The notes: generated by a model from the sequence alone, not told the origin. A DNA stretch of 64,000 nt from Streptomyces sp. CA-278952 (GCF_028747205.1 NZ_CP112880.1:3100001-3164000); one strand, 5' to 3'; positions 26,374-37,197 are shown, numbered from the stretch's first letter. A program made the numbers and translations.

Positions 26374-26910
26374 CCCCGAGCGCGGCGTCTCGTACCTCTC
26401 CCCCGGTCTCCCGCGCCCTCTCACCCCTCCTTCCTGCTCCTCCGCGCCGCTCCTACCTGCTCCTTCCTGCTCCCCCGCGCCGCTCCTCCCTGCTCTCCCG
26501 CCTCCCGGCTTCCCCGCCCGCCCGTCGTGTCCTTCCCGGCTCGCGTACGCCCCTTCGCCCGGCCTCCCGGTCCGGCGACGGGGCGTACGACCGCGACCGC
26601 GACGGCGTACGGCCGTGATCGTCAGGGCTGCGACCGTGCTCGTCCGGCGGCGCACAGCCGTGATCGTCCGGGGCACGTGGCCACCCCGGGCCCGGGCACG
26701 CGCCGCCTGTGCCCGGGGCATACGGCCGCCCGCGCCCGGGGGCGTGCGGGGCACTGCTGCCGGGCCGCGTGGGTTATCCACAGGGCGCCCCATCCGTCTC
26801 CGGGTCCTGGGATGCTTGTGCGGTCGGGGCGCGGTGTGCGGTGGTCGGGCGTGGTGCGTGCGGGGTCGCGGGGAACGCGGCATATTCGGAACAGTGGGGG
26901 ACTCGCAGTC
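26374..26910. other. Non-coding region between the second kinase and the response regulator
   Basis: This 537-base stretch has no convincing gene. Its first 150 bases are a pyrimidine-rich imperfect repeat (TCCTSCTCCYCCGCGCCGCTCC-like). A later part repeats GCCGTGATCGTC (at about 26612 and 26658). The regulator's promoter should lie near 26860-26900, where CATATTCGGAACAGTG is less GC-rich. Confidence 0.5.
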
Positions 26911-27591
26911 GTGGAGAACGTGGAGAACAGGGTGCGCGTGGTCATCGCCGAGGATTCGGTCCTGCTCCGGGAGGGGCTCACCCGTCTGCTCACCGATCTC
27001 GGGCACGACGTGGTGGCGGGGGTCGGGGACGCGGAGGCGCTCCTCAAGACCGTGGCGGACCTCGACGCCCAGCAGGCGCTTCCCGATGTGGTGGTCGCCG
27101 ATGTGCGGATGCCGCCGACGCACACCGACGAGGGCGTGCGCGCGGCGGTGCGGCTGCGGAAGGACTATCCGGACATCGGGGTGCTGGTCCTCTCCCAGTA
27201 CGTGGAGGAGCAGTACGCCACCGAGCTGCTGGCGGGCAGCAGCCGCGGGGTGGGGTATCTGCTGAAGGACCGGGTGGCCGAGGTCCGCGAGTTCGTGGAC
27301 GCCGTCGTCCGGGTGGCGCAGGGCGGGACGGCGCTGGATCCGGAAGTGGTGGCGCAGCTGCTGGGCCGCAGCCGCAAGCAGGACGTGCTGGCCGGGCTGA
27401 CGCCGCGCGAGCGGGAGGTCCTGGGGCTGATGGCCGAGGGCCGGACGAACTCCGCGGTCGCCCGCCAGCTCGTCGTGAGCGACGGGGCGGTCGAGAAGCA
27501 TGTCAGCAACATCTTCCAGAAGCTGGGGCTCTCGCCCAGCGACGGGGACCACCGGCGCGTCCTCGCCGTGCTGACCTACCTGAATTCCTAG
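26911..27591 (+). CDS. Response regulator, NarL/LuxR family
   Basis: The 226-residue regulator has a receiver domain with acidic pair ED at 14-15, phospho-acceptor Asp64 in [10 protein letters not shown] and Lys in YLLKD. A C-terminal LuxR helix-turn-helix follows: [15 protein letters not shown] then [15 protein letters not shown]. It is the partner expected for HisKA_3 kinases, and it sits between them and korA. The GTG at 26911 is one of three in-frame GTGs (also 26920 and 26932); the last has GGAG at better spacing. Its targets may include the adjacent nuo and kor operons, but this is only a contextual guess. Confidence 0.9.
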   Translation: MENVENRVRVVIAEDSVLLREGLTRLLTDLGHDVVAGVGDAEALLKTVADLDAQQALPDVVVADVRMPPTHTDEGVRAAVRLRKDYPDIGVLVLSQYVEEQYATELLAGSSRGVGYLLKDRVAEVREFVDAVVRVAQGGTALDPEVVAQLLGRSRKQDVLAGLTPREREVLGLMAEGRTNSAVARQLVVSDGAVEKHVSNIFQKLGLSPSDGDHRRVLAVLTYLNS

Positions 27592-27609
27592 GCATCTGAC
27601 ACCCTGACA

Positions 27610-27628
27610 ATCTGACGCATCGTCAGAT
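27610..27628. promoter_or_regulatory. Palindrome after the response regulator gene
   Basis: ATCTGACG-CAT-CGTCAGAT is a perfect 8+8 inverted repeat 18 bases past the regulator stop. It lacks a U-run. It may be an operator for the korA promoter region or a weak terminator. Confidence 0.45.
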
Positions 27629-28088
27629 GATGACGAGAGGACGAGGGGGGGCGAGCCCGGGCCGCACGCACCCCAGTGCCGACCGATGCCCCGAGGCTGC
27701 CCCGGGGCGCCCCAGGAGCATTACGGGAGCGCCCTGGGAGCGCCCCGGGGGCATTGCGGGCATCGTGCGGGCCCGAGGGTGTCCGGCGGGCGCCGGGCGG
27801 GCACCTCTGATCAAGGAAGGGTCGACGGAGGCCCGGGCGACCGAGGGCATGGGGGATGGGGGATGGGGATTCAGGGGGGCCTAGGACGAAAGACCCAGGG
27901 AGCGGCCGCCTCCATCCCGCGATCGGGGGGCTTGCGAAACGTGACAAACCTGACTCAAAGGGTGTCTCAAAAGAGCGTCCACCATATGATCGGTCCCTGG
28001 GAGGCCACCTACGCGGACGTAGGGTGGCCTCTGGGATCGCCGGCTGGCCGGACGGTTCCGAACCGCCGCCCAAGGGAGGTCCAGTTCA
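27629..28088. other. Non-coding region upstream of korA
   Basis: No gene is seen here. TATGAT at 27985-27990 is a good -10 box about 100 bases before korA, with no clear -35. A purine-rich GGGAGG precedes the korA GTG. Confidence 0.45.
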
Positions 28089-30045
28089 GTGACGAGCCAG
28101 GTCAGTAGCGCGGCAGAACAGGCCGAAGAGGCCAACGACGCCGTCCTCGGGGGTCAGCGAGCCCCCCTGTCAGGTACGACGGGAACCACGGGCGGCGGCG
28201 GGAAGGAGATCCGTCGCCTGGACCGGGTGATCATCCGTTTCGCGGGCGACTCGGGTGACGGTATGCAGCTCACGGGTGACCGGTTCACCTCGGAGACCGC
28301 TTCCTTCGGCAACGATCTCTCCACGCTGCCGAACTTCCCGGCCGAGATCCGCGCCCCCGCAGGCACTCTGCCGGGGGTCTCTTCCTTCCAGTTGCACTTT
28401 GCCGATCATGACATTCTGACCCCGGGCGACGCCCCCAACGTCCTGGTCGCGATGAACCCCGCCGCGTTGAAGGCGAACATCGACGACGTTCCGCGCGGCG
28501 CGGAGATCATTGTGAACACCGATGAGTTCACCAAGCGGCCGATGGCGAAGGTGGGGTACGCGACCAGTCCGCTGGAGGACGGTTCGCTGGAGGCCTACAA
28601 CGTTCATCCGGTGCCGTTGACGACGTTGACGCTGGAGGCGTTGAAGGAGTTCGGGCTGCCCCGCAAGGAGGCCGAGCGGTCCAAGAACATGTTCGCGCTG
28701 GGCCTGCTGTCGTGGATGTATCACCGGCCGACCGAGGGCACGGAGACGTTCCTGCGGCAGAAGTTCGCGAAAAAGCCGCAGATCGCCGAGGCGAACGTGG
28801 CGGCCTTCCGGGCGGGGTGGAATTTCGGTGAGACGACCGAGGACTTCGCGGTCTCCTACGAGGTCGCCCCGGCCACGCAGGCCTTCCCCACCGGCACCTA
28901 CCGCAACATCTCCGGGAATCTCGCCCTGTCCTACGGGCTGATCGCGGCCGGGCAGCTGGCGGAGCTGCCGTTGTATCTGGGGTCGTATCCGATCACTCCG
29001 GCGTCGGACATCCTGCATGAGCTGTCGCGGCACAAGAACTTCGGTGTGCGGACGTTCCAGGCGGAGGACGAGATCGCCGGGATCGGTGCGGCGCTGGGCG
29101 CGGCCTTCGGCGGGGCGCTGGGCATCACGACGACGTCCGGCCCGGGGGTGGCGCTGAAGTCGGAGACGATCGGTCTCGCGGTCTCCCTGGAGCTGCCGCT
29201 GCTGATCGTCGACATCCAGCGGGGCGGCCCGTCGACGGGGCTGCCGACCAAGACCGAGCAGGCCGATCTGTTGCAGGCGATGTTCGGCAGGAACGGTGAG
29301 GCCCCGGTTCCGATCGTGGCTCCGCGGACTCCGGCCGACTGCTTCGACGCCGCGATCGAAGCGGCCCGGATCGCCCTGACCTACCGCACCCCGGTCTTCC
29401 TGCTCTCCGACGGCTACCTCGCCAACGGCTCCGAGCCGTGGCGGATCCCGGAGACGTCGACCCTGCCCGACCTGAAGACCCCCTTCGCCACCGGCCCGAA
29501 CCACACGCTGGCGGACGGAACGGAGGTTTTCTGGCCCTACAAGCGCGACCCGGGGACCCTGGCCCGCCCGTGGGCGGTCCCCGGGACGGCCGGCCTGGAG
29601 CACCGCATCGGCGGGATCGAGAAGCAGGACGGCACGGGCAACATCTCCTACGACCCGGCCAACCACGACTTCATGGTCCGCACCCGCCAGGCCAAGATCG
29701 ACGGCATCGAGGTCCCCGACCTCCAGGTCGACGACCCCGCCGGGGCCCGCATTCTGGTGCTCGGCTGGGGATCGACGTACGGGCCGATCACCGCGGCGGT
29801 GCGCCGGCTGCGGGCCGCGGGGGAACCCATCGCCCAGGCCCACCTCCGCCATCTCAACCCCTTCCCGAAGAACCTCGGCGAGGTGCTGAAGCGCTACGAC
29901 AAGGTCGTCGTCCCGGAGATGAACCTCGGCCAGCTCGCCCTGCTGCTCAGGGCGAAGTATCTGGTGGACGCCCACAGCTACAACCAGGTCAACGGAATGC
30001 CGTTCAAGGCCGAGCAGCTCGCCACGGCCCTCAAGGAGGCCATCG

Positions 30046-30053
<8 letters not shown>
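28089..30053 (+). CDS. korA: 2-oxoacid:ferredoxin oxidoreductase, fused gamma-alpha subunit (KorA)
   Basis: KorAB oxidises 2-oxoglutarate (or a related 2-oxoacid) with CoA to an acyl-CoA and reduces ferredoxin. The 654-residue subunit starts with a gamma domain (about 44-235; RFAGDSGDGMQLTGDRF). The alpha, pyrimidine-binding domain follows: PITPASDILHELSRHK, EDEIAGIGAALGAAFGG, TTTSGPGVALKSE and GGPSTGLPTKTEQADLL. The C-terminal domain II ends with KVVVPEMNLGQLALLLRAKY. The GTG start has GGAGG nine bases upstream. It overlaps korB by eight bases. Confidence 0.95.
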
Positions 30054-31119
<1,066 letters not shown>

Positions 31120-31152
31120 GGCCGGGGAAGGACCGTACGCGTACTGCCCCGG

Positions 31153-31190
31153 GGCCCGGGCCCGATCCCTCACGGGGTCAGGCCCGGGCC
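31153..31190. terminator. Bidirectional terminator between korB and the HxlR gene
   Basis: GGCCCGGGCC at 31153-31162 pairs with GGCCCGGGCC at 31181-31190, and an inner GATCCC/GGGGTC stem closes on TCAC. The structure includes the stop codon of the convergent HxlR gene. Confidence 0.75.
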
Positions 31191-31681
31191 TCGTCGTATG
31201 CCTCGCGTGCCGCCTGCACCGCGCCCACCTGGCGTTCGGTCCAGCGGGCGAGCGCCCAGACCTGCTCGGCGGCCTCGATGCCGAGAGGGGTGAGCGTGTA
31301 GTCGACCCGCGGCGGGATCACCGGCTTCGCGTCCCGGTGGACGAAGCCGTCGCGCTCCAGCGTCCGGAGGGTCTGGGCCAGCATCTTCTCGCTGACCCCG
31401 CCCACCGCGCGGCGCAGTTCGCTGAAGCGGTACGAACGCTCCAGCAGTGCCGCCAGTACGAGGACGCCCCAGCGGCTCGTCACGTGTTCCAGGATCAGCC
31501 GGGACGGGCACATGGGCTGGTTGACGTCCCAGGCCAGGAGGGAGGACAAGGCCCCACCACTGCCTTCACTCGGATTACCCGGACGACCCGGGCGATCCGG
31601 ATCACTCGGACGACCCGGATGACTCAGATGACTCGGATGACTCGGATGACTCGGACGGGGAATCTCCGCACTCTCTGCCAT
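31178..31681 (-). CDS. HxlR family transcriptional regulator
   Basis: The protein has 167 residues. After a repetitive N-terminus it shows the HxlR winged helix: CPSRLILEHVTSRWGVLVLAALLERSYRFSELRRAVGGVSEKMLAQTLRTLERDG. The single Cys before the helix is the redox-sensing position in relatives such as QorR/YodB. It is divergent from an NmrA-type quinone reductase gene, a standard pairing in which the regulator represses the reductase until electrophiles or quinones appear. Residues 10-37 consist of repeated Pro-Ser-His and Pro-x-Arg triplets encoded by a 9-bp DNA repeat. Confidence 0.9.
   Translation of the reverse strand: MAESAEIPRPSHPSHPSHLSHPGRPSDPDRPGRPGNPSEGSGGALSSLLAWDVNQPMCPSRLILEHVTSRWGVLVLAALLERSYRFSELRRAVGGVSEKMLAQTLRTLERDGFVHRDAKPVIPPRVDYTLTPLGIEAAEQVWALARWTERQVGAVQAAREAYDEARA
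31571..31651. repeat. 9-bp tandem array inside the HxlR coding region
   Basis: Nine successive nonamers of the type CGGATGACT (variants CGGACGACC, CGGATCACT, CAGATGACT) run through the N-terminal codons of the HxlR gene and encode a Pro/Ser/His repeat in frame. Confidence 0.9.
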
Positions 31682-31808
31682 GCCGGTACCTTACTTCAAA
31701 GTGGGTACTTTCCTACAGTTAGCGCTGCCCGTAGGGTCGTAACCGAAGCGCAGAAACGGACCGAACCACCGAAACCGCATCATCGAACCACCGAATCGGA
31801 GACCCCTC

Positions 31809-32669
31809 ATGAGCATCGTTGTCACCGGAGCCACTGGCGCACTCGGCCGCCTCGTCGTCGACGCCCTGCTGGCCGAGGTCCCGGCCGGCGAGGTCGTCGC
31901 GGTCGTGCGCGACAAGGAGAAGGCCGCCGCGCTCGCCGCCCGGGGCGTGGAGCTGCGCATCGCGGACTACGACCGCCCCGAGTCCCTCGCCGGAGTCTTC
32001 CGGTCCGGCGACCGGGTCCTGCTGATCTCCGGCAGCGAGGTGGGTAAGCGGGTGCCGCAGCACGCCTCGGTCGTCGACGCGGCGAAGGCGGCGGGCGTCG
32101 CCCAGCTCGCGTACACCGGCGTGCTCGGCGGGCCGGACGCGGACTTCGCACTGGCCGACGAGCACAAGGCCACCGAGCAGCTGATCCTCGACTCCGGGCT
32201 GCCGTACACGTTCCTGCGCAACGGCTGGTACACCGAGAACTACACCGCCAACCTGGCCCCCGTCCTGGAGCACCGCGCGGTGCTCGCCAACGCGGGCGAG
32301 GGCCGTGTCGCCTCCGCCTCCCGGGCCGACTACGCCGCCGCGGCGGCCGCCGTGCTGACCGGCGACGGCCACCTGAACACCGCCTACGAGCTGAGCGGCG
32401 ACACCGCCTGGTCGCTCGCCTCGTACGCCGCGCTGCTGTCCGAGCTGACCGGCGAGGAGATCACGTACAAGAACGTCCCGGCCGCCACCCATCAGGAGGC
32501 CCTGGTCGGCGCCGGACTGCCCGAGGGCTTCGCCGCGATCCTCGTGGACGTGGACGAGGCGATCGGACGGGGACGGCTCGCGGGGACGAGCGGCGACCTC
32601 GCCCGGCTCATCGGCCGGCCGACGACACCCCTCGCCGAGACCGTGCGCGCCGCCCTGCCCACCGCCTGA
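31809..32669 (+). CDS. NmrA-like NAD(P)H:quinone oxidoreductase (QorB/YtfG-like)
   Basis: The 286-residue protein begins VVTGATGALGRLV and has the cofactor-discriminating VVRDKEK. AYTGVLGGPDADFALADEHKATEQ and YTFLRNGWYTENY follow, which match the E. coli QorB (YtfG) family. These enzymes reduce quinones with NADPH. Its divergent partner is the HxlR regulator. The intergenic region has two near copies of GTACYTT-type sequence (31686-31712), a plausible operator. The product is cytoplasmic. Confidence 0.88.
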   Translation: MSIVVTGATGALGRLVVDALLAEVPAGEVVAVVRDKEKAAALAARGVELRIADYDRPESLAGVFRSGDRVLLISGSEVGKRVPQHASVVDAAKAAGVAQLAYTGVLGGPDADFALADEHKATEQLILDSGLPYTFLRNGWYTENYTANLAPVLEHRAVLANAGEGRVASASRADYAAAAAAVLTGDGHLNTAYELSGDTAWSLASYAALLSELTGEEITYKNVPAATHQEALVGAGLPEGFAAILVDVDEAIGRGRLAGTSGDLARLIGRPTTPLAETVRAALPTA

Positions 32670-32839
32670 GCCTCGCCACCGCCCCCTGCGCCGCCCGCCC
32701 CACCTCATCCCACAGGACCCCGTCATGAGCGCCATGAGTGTCATGAGTGTTTCCGTGAGACGGCTATGACACCAAGCCCTTCGGGCGCTACCGTCGTGCC
32801 GTCGGCGGATCCGTCGGCGCGGCCGGGCCGGGAGGGCAC

Positions 32840-33898
32840 GTGGAGGGGAAGAACGAACAGCGGGCAGGCCTGCTGTACGGAATCGGCGCGTACGGGATGT
32901 GGGGCCTGGTCCCGCTGTTCTGGCCGCTGCTCAAGCCGTCCGGGGCGATCGAGATCCTCGCCCACCGGATGGTCTGGTCGCTCGGCGTCGTCGCCGTCGC
33001 CCTGCTGGTCGTAGGCCGCTGGGCCTGGATCGGCACACTGGTCCGCGACCGGCGCAAGCTGGGCCTGATATCGGTCGCGGCGGCGACCATCACCGTCAAC
33101 TGGGGCCTGTACATCTGGGCCGTGAACAACGGCCAGGTCGTCGAGGCCTCGCTCGGCTACTTCATCAATCCGCTGGTCACCATCGCCATGGGGGTCCTGC
33201 TGCTGGGCGAACGGCTGCGGCCGGTCCAGTGGGCCGCGGTCGCCACAGGGCTGGTCGCCGTCCTCGTCCTGGCGATCGGCTACGGCAAGCCGCCCTGGGT
33301 CTCGCTGGTGCTGGCGTTCTCGTTCGCCACGTACGGCCTGGTGAAGAAGAAGGTCAACATGGGCGGCCTGGAGTCGCTGGCCGCGGAGACCGCCGTGCTC
33401 TTCGTGCCCGCGCTCGGCTTCCTGCTCTGGCTCGCCGCCACCGGCGGGTCGACGTTCGCGACCGGGGGCGCGGGTCACGGGTTCCTGCTCGCCGCGACGG
33501 GCATCGTCACGGCGGTGCCGCTGATCTGCTTCGGCGCGGCGGCGGTCCGGGTGCCGCTGTCCACGCTGGGGCTGCTCCAGTACCTGGCGCCGGTCTTCCA
33601 GTTCGGGCTGGGCGTCCTGTACTTCAACGAGTCGATGCCGCCCGAGCGGTGGGCCGGGTTCGCCCTGGTCTGGCTGGCGCTGTCGCTGCTGACCTGGGAC
33701 GCGCTGCGGACCGCCCGACGCAACCGGGCGCTCGCCCTGAAGCTGCTGGCGACGGCGGCCGCCGCACCCGCGGCCATGCCCCCGGGCCCGGCAGCCATCA
33801 CCCCGGACCACGCGGCCACGAGCGAGGACCCCGAAGCCATGACCCCGGACCCCACGCCCACGCCGCAGGGCAGCCCCGCCCAGCAAAAGGTTACCTAG
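32840..33898 (+). CDS. rarD: EamA family transporter RarD
   Basis: The protein has 352 residues and ten transmembrane helices in two EamA repeats. RarD hallmarks are GIGAYGMWGLVPLFWPLLKP, EILAHRMVWS, VNWGLYIWAVNNGQVVEASLGYFINPL and LLQYLAPVFQFGLGVLYFNE. It is probably a drug/metabolite exporter; the chloramphenicol-sensitivity label of this family has never been well explained. The last 45 residues form a Pro/Ala/Thr-rich cytoplasmic tail. The GTG start has GGAGGG close upstream. The intergenic 3' side has a T7 run near 33902, which may end the transcript. Confidence 0.9.
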   Translation: MEGKNEQRAGLLYGIGAYGMWGLVPLFWPLLKPSGAIEILAHRMVWSLGVVAVALLVVGRWAWIGTLVRDRRKLGLISVAAATITVNWGLYIWAVNNGQVVEASLGYFINPLVTIAMGVLLLGERLRPVQWAAVATGLVAVLVLAIGYGKPPWVSLVLAFSFATYGLVKKKVNMGGLESLAAETAVLFVPALGFLLWLAATGGSTFATGGAGHGFLLAATGIVTAVPLICFGAAAVRVPLSTLGLLQYLAPVFQFGLGVLYFNESMPPERWAGFALVWLALSLLTWDALRTARRNRALALKLLATAAAAPAAMPPGPAAITPDHAATSEDPEAMTPDPTPTPQGSPAQQKVT

Positions 33899-33965
33899 TT
33901 GCTTTTTTTACTCAGTTACGTTTTCCTGTCCCTGGATGGATCGGGAGTGTGACCGAGGGAGAAGC

Positions 33966-35693
33966 ATGGGCATGACCGACGTACTCATCGTGGGAGCGGG
34001 ACCCACCGGGCTGGTGCTGGCCTGCGACCTGGCCCGGCGCGGCGCGACCGTACGGATCGTGGACCGGTCCCCCGCCCCGCCGCGCACCTCGCGTGCCAAG
34101 GGCCCCAACAGCCGGTCGCTGGAGATCCTGGACGATCTGGGAGTGGTCGAGGAGGTGCTCGCCGCCGGTTCGGCCCCGCTGCCGATGCTCAAGTACCGCG
34201 ACCGCCTCCCGGTCGCGGAGGCCGATCCGTGGGCGGACTCCACGCCGTCGCCGGGCGTGCCCTACGACCGGGGGTGGCTGATCGCCCAGTGGCGGCTGGA
34301 GGGGATCCTCCGCGACCGGCTGGCCGGTTACGGCGTCCACGTCGAGCCGGGCCGCGAGGTCGTGGGGCTGACGCAGGCACGTCACGACGACGGCGGAGGC
34401 AACGAGGACATCAAGGACGTCGGGGGCAGCGAGGGCAGCAAGGGTTACGAGGGTTTCGAGGGCAACGGGGGCCACGTCGACGTCGCGTACGCCGAGGGGC
34501 CGGCCGGGCGGGCCCGGTACGTCATCGGCTGCGACGGCGCCCACAGCTCCGTACGGAAGCTGCTCGGGATCGGGTTCGAGGGGACCACCGACGACGACCA
34601 GGTGATGGTCTGCGGCGATGTCGACCTGGCCGAGGGCGCCCTGGACCGCACCCGCTGGCACCAGTGGTTCGACGAGGACGGCGCGGTGATGCTCTGCCCG
34701 ATCCCCGGCACGCGGACGGGCTGGTGGTTCCAGGCCGGGCCGGAGCGGGACGGGCGGGGACAGCCGCTCGCGCCCACCGCCGACGGGTTCCGGCGGCTGC
34801 TGGCCCGCCACACCGCCCTGCCCGGCCCGGCGCTGACGCGGGCGGAACTGCTGTCGACGTACCGGGTCAACGTACGGATGGCGGACCGGTTCCGCGCGGG
34901 CCGGGTCCTCCTCGCGGGCGACGCGGCGCACGTGCACGCCATCGCGGGCGGCCTCGGGATGAACACCGGCATCCAGGACGCGTTCAACCTGGGCTGGAAG
35001 CTGGGGCTGGTGCTCACCGGTCACGCGGACGCGCAGCTGCTGGACACCTATGAGGAGGAGCGGCTTCCGGTGGCGGCCCGGACCCTGGACCTCACCTCGG
35101 AGCGGCTGCGGGCCACCCTGGAGGCGATCCGCCGCCCCGGTGGCGGCCTGGACGCGGCGATCACCCCCGACACCACCGGCCTGGACGTCGGCTACCGCTG
35201 GAGCTCGCTGGCCGCCGGGGACCGGGAGCCGGAGGCCGACAAGTCCGGCCCGCGCGCCGGGGACCGTGCCCCGGACGTCCCCTGTGCCGATGTCGTGACC
35301 GGGGCCCGGACCCGGCTGCACCGCGTCTTCGCGGGTCCCCGCACCACGGTCCTCGGTTTTGGCCCCGGGAGCACGGCGGTGCTGCGCGGGACGGCGGACG
35401 CGTACGGCGACGCCGGGGTGCGGATCTGCCGGGTGTACGCGGCGCACGAGGACCGGGCAGGGGCGGAGCCGGGAGCGGTGGTCGACGACGCGGGCCACGC
35501 GGTCGCCGCGTACGGAACGGAGGCCTCCGGTCGTACCGGTACGGGCACCGTCGTGGTCGTCCGCCCCGACCACCACGTGGGCCTCGTCGCCCCGGCGGAC
35601 GACGCCCGCTCCGTACGGGAGTATCTGCGCCGGCTCCACGGAACGGGCCGGTCCGCGGAACGGTCACCCGACATGGTGGACGCCGTGCGGTAA
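33966..35693 (+). CDS. FAD-dependent aromatic monooxygenase (PheA/TetX-type)
   Basis: The 575-residue flavoprotein has a Rossmann GAGPTGLVLACDLARRG at the N-terminus, the DG motif YVIGCDGAHSSVRKLLG, and the GD motif RVLLAGDAAHVHAIAGGLGMNTGIQDAFNLGWKL. A C-terminal thioredoxin-like domain follows, as in the MhpA/RdmE class of hydroxylases for phenolic or polyketide substrates. A Gly/Glu-rich low-complexity loop (about 141-160) interrupts the first half. GAGGGAGA precedes the ATG. No polyketide genes are nearby, so it may serve catabolism or detoxification of an aromatic compound. Confidence 0.88.
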   Translation: MGMTDVLIVGAGPTGLVLACDLARRGATVRIVDRSPAPPRTSRAKGPNSRSLEILDDLGVVEEVLAAGSAPLPMLKYRDRLPVAEADPWADSTPSPGVPYDRGWLIAQWRLEGILRDRLAGYGVHVEPGREVVGLTQARHDDGGGNEDIKDVGGSEGSKGYEGFEGNGGHVDVAYAEGPAGRARYVIGCDGAHSSVRKLLGIGFEGTTDDDQVMVCGDVDLAEGALDRTRWHQWFDEDGAVMLCPIPGTRTGWWFQAGPERDGRGQPLAPTADGFRRLLARHTALPGPALTRAELLSTYRVNVRMADRFRAGRVLLAGDAAHVHAIAGGLGMNTGIQDAFNLGWKLGLVLTGHADAQLLDTYEEERLPVAARTLDLTSERLRATLEAIRRPGGGLDAAITPDTTGLDVGYRWSSLAAGDREPEADKSGPRAGDRAPDVPCADVVTGARTRLHRVFAGPRTTVLGFGPGSTAVLRGTADAYGDAGVRICRVYAAHEDRAGAEPGAVVDDAGHAVAAYGTEASGRTGTGTVVVVRPDHHVGLVAPADDARSVREYLRRLHGTGRSAERSPDMVDAVR

Positions 35694-35733
35694 AGGCTGA
35701 TTGAGTGCCCGGATGGGGACTGTCCTGGGGGCC

Positions 35734-36243
35734 ATGAGGAACGTGCGGTGGCACGAGCTGCAGCACGCGTACGGCTCCGCGTCCCAGGTTCCCGGTGTGC
35801 TGTCGCGGATCGCCTGGGGGGACGCGCCGACCTCGGACGAGGCGCTGAGCGATCTGGAGCGCTGGATCGGCACCCCGCCCGTCTTCGACTCGACGGCGGC
35901 GACGGTGCCGTTCCTCTGGGAGCTGGCGGCGACGGACACGGTCAGGGACCGGGCGGGAGTCCTGGACCTGCTCGCCACGATCCTGGCGGCCGGGAACCCC
36001 GATCACCCCGCGTGGACCCGCGCCGCGCACCACGCGGTGGCGGCGGGCCGCGCCACGGCGGCCCGGCTGGGCGCCGCGCCCGCCACGCCTGCCGCGACCA
36101 GCCCGCCCGACACACCCGAGGCCGGGGGCCCTTCCCCGGCGCGGACCGTACGCACGGCTGCCACGCGTCTGCTGACCGCGATCGACCGGCACACCTGCCC
36201 GGCCTGCGCCGGTCTCCGCCCGCGCGAGGCCCAGATGCGCTGA
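35734..36243 (+). CDS. Protein of unknown function
   Basis: I do not recognise this 169-residue protein. It starts RNVRWHELQHAYGSA and has alternating helical stretches (FLWELAATD, VLDLLATILAAG) that could be HEAT-like repeats. The C-terminus has DRHTCPACAGL with one CxxC pair. It follows the monooxygenase on the same strand with a 40-base gap. The ATG at 35734 is preferred because GGGGG precedes it; ATG at 35713 and TTG at 35701 are possible. Confidence 0.65.
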   Translation: MRNVRWHELQHAYGSASQVPGVLSRIAWGDAPTSDEALSDLERWIGTPPVFDSTAATVPFLWELAATDTVRDRAGVLDLLATILAAGNPDHPAWTRAAHHAVAAGRATAARLGAAPATPAATSPPDTPEAGGPSPARTVRTAATRLLTAIDRHTCPACAGLRPREAQMR

Positions 36244-36314
36244 CCCGGCGTCGTGGACGCCGGTGACGGCACACCCCTCGAACCGGCCGGGCGGCGTTGC
36301 ATAGAGTTGACCCC

Positions 36315-36674
36315 ATGTCGAAGCCTGACGAACTGCTTGTCGATATCGCTGCTCTGGTGGAGTCCGGGCACAGCAATCAGATGACTCTGACCGTGGTCGC
36401 CGGTGGTGCTGTCATCACCGGGCGACTGGCCCCCGAAGCGGTCTGGAGGCAGCGCGTGTCGGAGGTCCTGGCCGACTCGGCCCGCCTGAGCGAATTCTCC
36501 GCCGTCTTCACCGCCCCGACGCCTGTGGAGAAGACACCCACGCATCTCCACTTCCACGTGGCGCGGATTCTGCAGGGAACGGTGGGGATCCCGGACACGG
36601 GCGGGATGTACCGCGTGGCGATCGAGGACGTCAGCGCCTGGACCATGGGCGACTTCAGCTACTCCGACCACTAG
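36315..36674 (+). CDS. GvpU-like gas vesicle accessory protein
   Basis: The 119-residue protein has ELLVDIAALVESG, then TLTVVAGGAVITGRL and THLHFHVARIL, and ends with YRVAIEDVSAWTMG. The order of motifs (a short helix, a GGxxxTG beta hairpin, a buried HFH strand and a final xxxVxAWxxG strand) resembles GvpU accessory factors. No other gas vesicle gene is in the window, so it may be a solitary relative. The ATG at 36315 is chosen over an in-frame TTG upstream. Confidence 0.55.
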   Translation: MSKPDELLVDIAALVESGHSNQMTLTVVAGGAVITGRLAPEAVWRQRVSEVLADSARLSEFSAVFTAPTPVEKTPTHLHFHVARILQGTVGIPDTGGMYRVAIEDVSAWTMGDFSYSDH

Positions 36675-36832
36675 AAATACGCCTCTGCGCTCTGACGGAA
36701 CCCTGCCCGCGGCGAGGGCCCGACCGGCGCCTGCCGCTCGGGCCGCACCGTTTCCTGCTGGCGGGCGCTGCCGTGCTCGGCCACGAGTGGCACGACACGA
36801 CAGCGGGCCGCCGGGCAGGGGGCGATGCCGCC

Positions 36833-37171
36833 TCAGCCTGCGGTCGTCGGGTTCTCCGACGTGGCGGCTTTGCGGTATTCGGCGTTGATGCGCTGGGCTT
36901 CCTCAAGCTGGTCTTCGAGGATGACGATGCGGCAGGCAGCCTCGATGGGGGTCCCCTGGTCGACGAGCTCCCGGGCCCGTGCGGCCATACGCAGCTGGTA
37001 GCGGGAGTAGCGGCGATGCCCGCCCTCGGAACGCAGCGGGGTGATCAGGCGGGCCTCTCCGATGGCTCGGAGGAAGCCCTGCGTGGTACCGAGCATCTCG
37101 GCGGCCCGGCCCATGGTGTAGGCGGGATAGTCGTCGTCATCGAGACGTCCGAACGAGTCGCCTGCTGTCAT
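36833..37171 (-). CDS. MerR-like helix-turn-helix protein
   Basis: The 112-residue protein has a MerR DNA-binding domain: YTMGRAAEMLGTTQGFLRAIGEARLITPLRSEGGHRRYSRYQL. A short helix (VILEDQLEEAQRINAEYRKA) follows that probably forms an antiparallel dimer coiled coil. It lacks a ligand-binding domain and metal-binding cysteines. GAGAGG lies five bases before the ATG. It is followed at its 5' side by an unusual leader with a 32-base perfect palindrome. Confidence 0.85.
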   Translation of the reverse strand: MTAGDSFGRLDDDDYPAYTMGRAAEMLGTTQGFLRAIGEARLITPLRSEGGHRRYSRYQLRMAARARELVDQGTPIEAACRIVILEDQLEEAQRINAEYRKAATSENPTTAG

Positions 37172-37197
37172 TTGCACCTCTCTGTGGAACGCGTCGA

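Noticed and set aside
26527..26910. Longer N-terminus for the response regulator
   Set aside because: The upstream codons are repetitive and unrelated to receiver domains, which start near residue 8 of the 226-residue version.
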